Shown here in pieces: positions 6,068 through 10,693 of a stretch of 10,693 nucleotides of DNA; the first letter of the stretch is position 1; every line of letters starts with the position of its first letter. The stretch comes from Nitrososphaerales archaeon TH526 (GTDB lineage: Archaea; Thermoproteota; Nitrososphaeria; Nitrososphaerales; Nitrososphaeraceae), in assembly GCA_014523665.1 (NCBI GenBank), contig JAATVR010000031.1, positions 1 through 10,693 of the forward strand, written 5' to 3'. Both the position numbers and the translations under genes were made by a program. Under the pieces are notes generated by a model that was given only the letters and a program-made list of their open reading frames with translations, was not told the DNA's origin and did no database searches.

Positions 6068-6074
6068 CTCCTCC
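6068..6074 (-). promoter_or_regulatory. Shine-Dalgarno sequence of L31e
   Basis: GGAGGAG on the minus strand lies 12 nt before the ATG, within the 26-nt gap after L39e. It is the clearest ribosome-binding site in the window and fits translation of a downstream operon gene. Confidence 0.6.
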
Positions 6075-6081
6075 TATAGTC

Positions 6082-6240
6082 TTAACCGACATTAACATCT
6101 GTCCTACGCCAGAGACGTCTCTTGGGATTTGTTCTAACATGCCTATGAGTACGAATGATGACCCAGGCCGGTACAGGTCTATTCTGCCTTGTACGCTTTA
6201 TTAATCTCTTCTTTCGTGAAGTGTTCTTTCTGGCAGCCAA
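6082..6240 (-). CDS. rpl39e: Ribosomal protein L39e, TTG start
   Basis: This small, basic large-subunit ribosomal protein of 52 residues starts at a [21 protein letters not shown] then [13 protein letters not shown] and [13 protein letters not shown], the full L39e pattern (family length ~51). An in-frame ATG at 6312 would add 24 residues with no family counterpart. The TTG at 6240 is preferred because it gives the standard length and because a CTTAAAAATAG box (6266-6276) predicts transcription starting at about 6246, a leader of only a few bases that would exclude the upstream ATG. It heads the L39e-L31e operon and lies divergent to the propeller gene. Confidence 0.88.
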   Translation of the reverse strand: MAARKNTSRKKRLIKRTRQNRPVPAWVIIRTHRHVRTNPKRRLWRRTDVNVG

Positions 6241-6265
6241 GCTATAAGCCGTTGAGTATCTGCGC

Positions 6266-6276
6266 CTATTTTTAAG
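6266..6276 (-). promoter_or_regulatory. TATA-like box of the L39e-L31e operon
   Basis: CTTAAAAATAG on the minus strand is centred about 31 nt before the TTG at 6240. It predicts a short leader of about 6 nt and supports the TTG start. Confidence 0.5.
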
Positions 6277-6329
6277 TGTTAGTCCTTTACCTAAAACAGT
6301 TTGCGGTGTCAACGACTTTGCACGCCTTC

Positions 6330-6340
6330 AATATATTATT
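6330..6340 (+). promoter_or_regulatory. TATA-like box of the beta-propeller gene
   Basis: AATATATTATT on + predicts transcription from about 6360 and a leader of about 23 nt before the ATG at 6384. It lies in the short divergent region shared with the L39e operon. Confidence 0.4.
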
Positions 6341-6383
6341 AGGTGAAGACATATCCCTTAATCAGAACTGAACAGCATATCCT

Positions 6384-7526
6384 ATGTCATTGCCATCAGA
6401 CCTAAAATCACAGGAATCGTGGACTTGCTTCAAAGGTAGTTCCCAAAGAACAGGTGCATCCGGCTCTGCTTTTATCCGTAAGCCAATCTTTAAAGCAATG
6501 ATAAAAGTAGGTCCTATCCTATCCTCACCGGTATCAGACTATGATTCAGTGTATGTGTGCACGATGACTGGTCGCATCTATCGAATTGAAGCAAGGAGTT
6601 CCGTTGTAAAATGGCATACAAATATATCAAGTCCAGTAGTTTCGACCGCTTCGATTTACAGGGACTGTATAATAGTAGGAACCTTCTCAAATTGGCTCAA
6701 CGATCCAGCCACTGATGGGAAGTATAATATAGTTTGTGCTTTCGACGTTCACGATGCGACAGAGATGTGGAAGTTCGAACTGCCAAGCGGAGTATTCTCA
6801 TCGATATGTTCCGTCAAAGATATTCATGTTTTTGGATGTCTGGACCGAAAGATTTATGCCCTTAGTACTGAAGGGAATCTCAAATGGCAATTTACTAGCG
6901 GTGGCGAGATTTGGTGCTCTCCGGCCTCTGATGGGGAGAGAATCTTCGTGGGTTCCGATGATTGTAGGTTGTATGCATTTGACTTGGACGGCAATATGGT
7001 CTGGGAAACTAAACTTGCGGGTAAGATCAGATCATCTTCTCCATGTCTGTCCAATGGTGATGAGGACCGCGACGATTTCGCATTTCCTTCGCTGTACATA
7101 GGGACTCAAGACGGCAACATATATCGAATAAACAAAGAGGATGGTACGATCCTTTGGACCTCAGATTTGGGATCCCCAGTGCTGTCCTCACCATCCTTAA
7201 TCCAAGATCATATTTTGGTGGGATCCTCTGATGGTCATCTGCATTGCGTGGGATCTGCTGATGGTTCTTCACTATGGAAGTACAAAACTGCTGGGAAGAT
7301 ATGGTCGTCACCACTTGTCACAAAAGGTCTGAGAGTTTTTGTTGGGTCGCTTGATTCGCACATATACTGCTTTGATTTAATTACAGGCGGGCTACTTTGG
7401 AGGTTTCCAACAATGGACATGATAGATTCATCGCCATGTCTTGCGGGGGGGATACTTTATGTGGGCTCAAGGGACGGATATCTGTACTCTTTTGATCAAG
7501 GAGATAAAATTTCTTACATAAGTTAG
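6384..7526 (+). CDS. PQQ-like eight-bladed beta-propeller protein
   Basis: The 380-residue protein is made almost wholly of PQQ/BamB-type repeats of the form [IV]-x-V-G-[ST]-x-D-x-x-[IL]-[YH]-x-[FI]-(x4-6)-G-x-x-x-W. I count eight: about 53-77, 93-129, 146-168, 186-207, 236-258, 276-298, 317-339 and 357-379. The opening SWTCFKGSSQRTG (12-24) is the usual first strand that closes such a propeller. An acidic insert (DEDRDD, about 226-231) sits between blades 4 and 5. There is no signal peptide or membrane segment, so it is presumably cytoplasmic, unlike BamB or quinoprotein dehydrogenases. No PQQ-dehydrogenase active-site motif is visible, so it is more likely a scaffold or binding protein than a quinoprotein enzyme. 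Confidence 0.8.
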   Translation: MSLPSDLKSQESWTCFKGSSQRTGASGSAFIRKPIFKAMIKVGPILSSPVSDYDSVYVCTMTGRIYRIEARSSVVKWHTNISSPVVSTASIYRDCIIVGTFSNWLNDPATDGKYNIVCAFDVHDATEMWKFELPSGVFSSICSVKDIHVFGCLDRKIYALSTEGNLKWQFTSGGEIWCSPASDGERIFVGSDDCRLYAFDLDGNMVWETKLAGKIRSSSPCLSNGDEDRDDFAFPSLYIGTQDGNIYRINKEDGTILWTSDLGSPVLSSPSLIQDHILVGSSDGHLHCVGSADGSSLWKYKTAGKIWSSPLVTKGLRVFVGSLDSHIYCFDLITGGLLWRFPTMDMIDSSPCLAGGILYVGSRDGYLYSFDQGDKISYIS

Positions 7527-7589
7527 GATCAATATCTCAAAGTCAGCGAACACGGGGAGGGTTCGACCAAATCCTTCTTCATCAACCCA

Positions 7590-7610
7590 TTATCTTGTTG
7601 GTTCAGATAA
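7590..7610. repeat. Short hairpin between propeller and cupredoxin genes
   Basis: TTATCT (7590-7595) and AGATAA (7605-7610) are perfectly complementary around a 9-nt loop. It lies 64 nt after the propeller stop. A trailing T-tract is absent, so it is at best a weak end-of-transcript structure. I saw nothing else in 7527-7660. Confidence 0.25.
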
Positions 7611-7660
7611 CATGATCTCATATTCGGTGAAATTTGAAATGATCTAGTGGTAACACCAGT

Positions 7661-7676
7661 AAAGATTAATTATCTG
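7661..7676 (+). promoter_or_regulatory. TATA-like box of the cupredoxin membrane protein
   Basis: The AT-rich AAAGATTAATTATCTG is centred about 34 nt ahead of the ATG at 7702, predicting a leader of about 9 nt. No Shine-Dalgarno sequence is present. Confidence 0.35.
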
Positions 7677-7701
7677 GGTCTGCTCCCATCAACATAACGA
7701 T

Positions 7702-8757
7702 ATGAGCGATTGGGACCTACTTACGCCGGGAATAGGCCTTACTTCGATAGGAATAGTAGGTGTAGGAATCTCTCTTGCAGGTATAGCCAAGACTTTCATC
7801 GACGGAATGCATGCAGTGTCACTATTGACTCTCTTTATCGGCTTAATCTTCCTTTCCGCTGGAATTTTTAAGGATGGTTTTCCAAGAAGTCCGAGGGCCA
7901 AATCAGCTACATTTATCACGTTAGGATTTCTGGTTACATTTGGCATTGCAGCATCTGTAACAGTCAGTACCACTGTGCCTAGCATTTTTGCCTATATCGG
8001 ATTAATGATGGTGATTGCGATACCTGCAACTGTGATAATAGTGGCGTCTTACAAAGAGAGTCCATACGTAAAGGCTTTAACTGTGATATTTATCTCAGCG
8101 GCAGTTGTTGGTGGGGGAACTTTTTACATTTTCGGATTGGTTACTCCTAAAGTACCTTCTGAAGAGGATGCGGTTCAGGGCCAGGAGGGAGCAGGAAACA
8201 AATCCTCGACTAGTCAAAATGAATCAGCATCAACGGCTGGGATTTCCGGGACTTCAGGGAATGACACCAATGCTACTGTATCTAGTTCAGGGCCCGTGGT
8301 AGGCGTCAGTATTCTCGCTGGCGCCTCGGCGCCAGGCAATCCCTCATTCGATCCTGCTGTTCTCAACGTATCGAAAGGCGACTCAATTGAATGGACCAAC
8401 AATGACAATGCTCCTCACACTGTGACTAGTTCTGTTGATACGGGACAGACTTTTGACTCTTCACTAATAATGGCAAACGATACATTTCTTCTTCAGACAT
8501 CAGATCTCAGTGAGGATAGGTATGATTATTTCTGCACCTTGCATCCATTCATGAAGGCCAGCTTCGTCTTCGGGGGGACCAACGATACTTCCAATGGCAA
8601 TCAGTCCAACTCGAATTCTTCGACTGTTACAGATGCTTCATATATAGCTGATCCTAATTCCCAGCTGACGTTGCTGCAACATGTGAACAATCCATTGTTT
8701 GGTGTTGGATACGCATCAACAACCTCTGCTAACAAACTTTACCATATTGAGTCCTAG
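7702..8757 (+). CDS. Five-TM membrane protein fused to an amicyanin-like cupredoxin domain
   Basis: The N-terminal half holds five hydrophobic segments (about 7-29, 37-55, 67-89, 93-116 and 123-147). A Ser/Thr/Asn/Gly-rich linker (about 152-197) with many N-x-[ST] sites follows. A single cupredoxin domain (about 198-292) then begins VVGVSILAGASAPGNPSFDP, the typical plastocyanin opening. The type-1 copper ligands are visible: H239 in APHT, C278, H281 and M284 in the amicyanin-like CTLHPFM. WTNNDNAPHT is the conserved strand before the first ligand. A short Asn/Ser tail and a 40-residue unmatched end (about 310-351) follow. An odd number of TM segments puts the copper domain outside if the N-terminus is inside. 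Membrane cupredoxins serve copper-based electron transfer in ammonia-oxidizing archaea; partner and role of the five-TM part are unknown. Confidence 0.85.
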   Translation: MSDWDLLTPGIGLTSIGIVGVGISLAGIAKTFIDGMHAVSLLTLFIGLIFLSAGIFKDGFPRSPRAKSATFITLGFLVTFGIAASVTVSTTVPSIFAYIGLMMVIAIPATVIIVASYKESPYVKALTVIFISAAVVGGGTFYIFGLVTPKVPSEEDAVQGQEGAGNKSSTSQNESASTAGISGTSGNDTNATVSSSGPVVGVSILAGASAPGNPSFDPAVLNVSKGDSIEWTNNDNAPHTVTSSVDTGQTFDSSLIMANDTFLLQTSDLSEDRYDYFCTLHPFMKASFVFGGTNDTSNGNQSNSNSSTVTDASYIADPNSQLTLLQHVNNPLFGVGYASTTSANKLYHIES

Positions 8758-8794
8758 CTTGCTGCCCTCCAATGCCAATCATCTTACCTTAGAA

Positions 8795-8799
8795 TTTTT
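8795..8799 (+). terminator. Possible T5 terminator after the cupredoxin gene
   Basis: A T5 run (in GAATTTTTCC) lies about 40 nt after the stop codon. Archaeal transcription often ends at such runs. Support is weak. Confidence 0.25.
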
Positions 8800-8813
8800 C
8801 CGACTTGACGATT

Positions 8814-8825
8814 AGAAATTAATCC
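8814..8825 (+). promoter_or_regulatory. TATA-like box of the JAMM gene
   Basis: AGAAATTAATCC is centred about 28 nt before the TTG at 8848, predicting a leaderless or nearly leaderless transcript. A second AT-rich element, GTTTTATCTG (8826-8835), is too close to that start. Confidence 0.35.
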
Positions 8826-8847
8826 GTTTTATCTGATTAGAGTACCT

Positions 8848-9288
8848 TTGATATCTATTATCTCCATTTCCCAACAACACCTTCTTGATCTTGAGAGAAT
8901 TGCAAAAGAGTCTTATCCTGTTGAAGCATGCGCAGTGTTGGAAGGCACCCTGACTCTTATCGACGATGAATCCAGTGAACGGGCTAATGTCCTTGGTATT
9001 GTTCCTATGCGTAACGCCGATGAGTCGATTTATACATTTAGAATTGATACAAATGATCTGATAAATACGTATCAAGAGATTAGCTCTCGTAACATGGAAG
9101 TAGTTGGTATATTTCACTCGCATTCGTCAAATGCTTATCCCTCTTTAACTGACCGTAAATATATGGAACTTAACCCTGTTGTCTGGCTAATTTATTCTAC
9201 GCTGTCACAAAACTTTAGTGCATATATCCTTGATGATATAGTAATCCAGATTAGGCTAGAATTCTCTTCTTCGAATCATGCCGCATAA
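8848..9288 (+). CDS. JAMM/MPN domain metalloprotease-like protein
   Basis: The 146-residue protein is a stand-alone JAMM (JAB1/MPN/Mov34) domain, the zinc isopeptidase fold that removes ubiquitin-like tags or processes sulphur-carrier proteins. Visible elements are the catalytic E26 in ESYPVEACAVLEG, the zinc ligands H90 and H92 in FHSHSSNAYPS, S99 and D102 in SLTDRKYM. The loop between H92 and D102 has nine residues; archaeal and bacterial relatives usually have ten (HxHx10D). Archaeal members act as desampylases on SAMP proteins; bacterial Mec+ relatives act in sulphur transfer. The substrate is unknown and no ubiquitin-like protein is encoded nearby. The start is a TTG: no in-frame ATG lies upstream, and the first residues read MISIISISQQHLLDLERIA, a normal JAMM opening strand and helix. 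Confidence 0.8.
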   Translation: MISIISISQQHLLDLERIAKESYPVEACAVLEGTLTLIDDESSERANVLGIVPMRNADESIYTFRIDTNDLINTYQEISSRNMEVVGIFHSHSSNAYPSLTDRKYMELNPVVWLIYSTLSQNFSAYILDDIVIQIRLEFSSSNHAA

Positions 9289-9292
9289 AAAA
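9287..9292 (-). terminator. T6 terminator of the AspRS gene
   Basis: On the minus strand a run of six T lies about 14 nt after the AspRS stop, between this gene and the convergent JAMM gene. T-runs of this kind end archaeal transcripts. The same bases overlap the JAMM stop codon. Confidence 0.4.
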
Positions 9293-9305
9293 TTAATTCT
9301 ATCTA

Positions 9306-10693
9306 TTAAGGCTTAAGTCTTTCTACATCTCTAGGGTACAAAACAACCTCGCGAACGTTTTTGGAATTTGTCAGAACCATCATGAGTCGGTCAAAACCCA
9401 ATCCCCACCCTGAGTGCGGTGGCATTCCCCATTGGAATGCTTTCAAATGATCTTCAAATCCTGCTACATCTAGACCCTGTTCGACAATCCTATTCTTCAA
9501 CTTTTCCGGATCATGTTGTCGTCTACCTCCAGATACAAGTTCCAGGTATCCATACTGAAGATCAAATGAACAAGACAGCTCCTGTTGTTTTTCCTTCTCA
9601 TGAATGTAAAATGGCTTGAGCTTCATAGGCCAATCTGTAATGAAATAAAATCCTTTGTGCAAGTCGCCAAGTTTTCGCAATGCCGTGTCAGAAAGATCGT
9701 CACCAAAGGACAAAGATTCTCCAACGCCTCTTAATTCATCAATGGCCTTTTCATAAGTTATTTGCTCGATTTTCAATGCCGAGGGATCGAATCTAAATTC
9801 ATTTGAAATCCCAAACATTCCCTCCATCTCATGGCTTATTTCGTCCTGGTTTTGGCTAACCATACCATGAAGCTCTGCATTCATCTGCCAACTCAATCTT
9901 AAATCAGAGGAGCATTGCTGCAATAGATCAAAGATTACTTTTTTCACTAGATCCGCAACTATACTCATTACATCCGTATAATCAAGAAATGCTGCCTCCA
10001 CATCCACACTAGTGAACTCGGCTAAATGCCTTACAGTATGTGATTTTTCAGCCCTGAAATATGGTCCTATTTCGAATACACGCTCCAAACCAACTGTTAG
10101 CTGCTCTTTGTACAGCTGTGGGCTCTGTGCTAGATAGGCGTCCTTACCAAAATAATCGCATCGAAATAAATTCGCTCCACCTTCAGTAGAAGTTCCAATG
10201 ATCTTCGGGGTACTCACTTCTGTGAATCGTCTCGATCTTAAGAAATCCCGTATCGTCTGCAATGCAAAAGAGCGTACTCTAAATGTTGCCGAAACCCTTG
10301 GGTCTCTTAGGTCCAGAGCTCGTGAATCAATCCTTTTGTCCGTGGAGGATTCGACACGTCCGGTTGGGTCGATGGGGAGAGGGTGGTTAGCTTTTGATAA
10401 CAGGACAATCTTGCTTGCTTTAATTTCAACTTCAACATTTTTCGCTTTACTTTTCTGAACTTTTCCCTTTACGAGAACGCAACTTTGTCTTGGGATCATT
10501 CTTACTTCATCCAACAAGTCGCCAGCGACGATGACCTGCATTAAACCTGTAAAGTCTCGCATAGATACAAAGCCTAATTTCCCAATGTCCCGGATATCCT
10601 CAATCCATCCTGCTACACTGATATCTGTGTCAACCAAATCAATGCCTAAGCAGTCAGCAAAGTGAGATCTAGTATTGTTAATCCTCTCTAACA
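9306..10693 (-). CDS. aspS: Aspartyl-tRNA synthetase, archaeal type, 5' end outside the window
   Basis: This class II synthetase charges tRNA-Asp. An N-terminal OB-fold anticodon-binding domain opens with ISVAGWIEDIRDIGK. The catalytic domain holds motif 2 (FRAEKSHTVRHLAEFTSVDVE, the FRAE being near 10054-10065), YFITDWPMKLKPFYI, the GG-x-R of SGGRRQH and motif 3 (GWGLGFDRLMMVL). The C-terminus VVLYPRDVERLKP is standard. The reading frame stays open from the first in-frame TTG (10637) to the window edge and encodes INNTRSHFADCLGID, which looks like the normal archaeal AspRS N-terminus with the family R-(x)n-H. The true start is therefore beyond 10693. Whether it is discriminating or also makes Asp-tRNA-Asn cannot be decided here. 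Confidence 0.93.
   Translation of the reverse strand, partial: LERINNTRSHFADCLGIDLVDTDISVAGWIEDIRDIGKLGFVSMRDFTGLMQVIVAGDLLDEVRMIPRQSCVLVKGKVQKSKAKNVEVEIKASKIVLLSKANHPLPIDPTGRVESSTDKRIDSRALDLRDPRVSATFRVRSFALQTIRDFLRSRRFTEVSTPKIIGTSTEGGANLFRCDYFGKDAYLAQSPQLYKEQLTVGLERVFEIGPYFRAEKSHTVRHLAEFTSVDVEAAFLDYTDVMSIVADLVKKVIFDLLQQCSSDLRLSWQMNAELHGMVSQNQDEISHEMEGMFGISNEFRFDPSALKIEQITYEKAIDELRGVGESLSFGDDLSDTALRKLGDLHKGFYFITDWPMKLKPFYIHEKEKQQELSCSFDLQYGYLELVSGGRRQHDPEKLKNRIVEQGLDVAGFEDHLKAFQWGMPPHSGWGLGFDRLMMVLTNSKNVREVVLYPRDVERLKP

Noticed and set aside
6241..6312. Extended N-terminus of L39e from the ATG at 6312
   Set aside because: The extra 24 residues have no family counterpart and the predicted transcript begins downstream of that ATG.
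7555..7580. GGTTCGA motif resembling a tRNA T-loop
   Set aside because: The flanking bases do not pair as a T-arm and there is no acceptor stem or anticodon arm around it.
1..10693. CRISPR arrays, insertion sequences, integrases, attachment sites, restriction or defence genes
   Set aside because: No regularly spaced repeats, terminal inverted repeats, transposase or nuclease signatures were found on either strand.

Overview
The window looks like a chromosomal segment of an ammonia-oxidizer-type archaeon (Thaumarchaeota/Nitrososphaeria). The clues agree with each other: archaeal/eukaryotic-type ribosomal proteins L39e and L31e, an archaeal-type AspRS, an archaeal/eukaryotic-type tRNA methylthiotransferase (e-MtaB/CDKAL1 class), a degenerate FtsZ-like protein of the sort carried by Thaumarchaeota, a membrane-anchored blue-copper (cupredoxin) protein, and TATA-like boxes placed about 25 nt ahead of leaderless or nearly leaderless starts. 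Base composition is moderately AT-rich and fairly even. I see no rRNA, tRNA, CRISPR array, insertion sequence or phage gene. Species and family assignment is inference.

Layout. On the + strand, 52-1410 encodes a glutamate-1-semialdehyde-aminomutase-family enzyme, followed by a 51-residue four-cysteine mini-protein (1548-1703) and a doubtful 36-codon ORF (1766-1876). The stretch 1704-1973 is otherwise non-coding and holds two adjacent hairpins. From 1974 to 6240 everything is on the - strand: an FtsZ-like protein (1974-3005), a tRNA methylthiotransferase (3168-4577), an exported PsbP-like protein (4688-5359), and the L39e-L31e ribosomal operon (6240 down to 5525). From 6384 to 9288 the genes are on +: an eight-bladed PQQ-type beta-propeller, a five-TM protein fused to an amicyanin-like cupredoxin domain, and a small JAMM/MPN metalloprotease-like protein. 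At the right end, on -, lies aspartyl-tRNA synthetase, whose 5' end runs off the window.

How the genes fit together. There is no single pathway. The translation theme is strong (L39e, L31e, AspRS, tRNA A37 methylthiolation). The aminomutase family belongs to tetrapyrrole synthesis, the cupredoxin to copper-based electron transfer, and the JAMM protein to possible ubiquitin-like processing. Most genes appear to have their own promoter; only L39e-L31e look like a tight operon.

The best leads for something less described are the FtsZ-like protein, which has lost both the GTP-binding T4 signature and the catalytic T7 loop, and its neighbourhood (1396-3078). That neighbourhood contains three exact copies of the palindrome TCACGTGA, a symmetric TATA element, tandem hairpins and tiny ORFs. 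A JAMM motif one residue shorter than usual and the propeller and cupredoxin proteins of unknown role come next.
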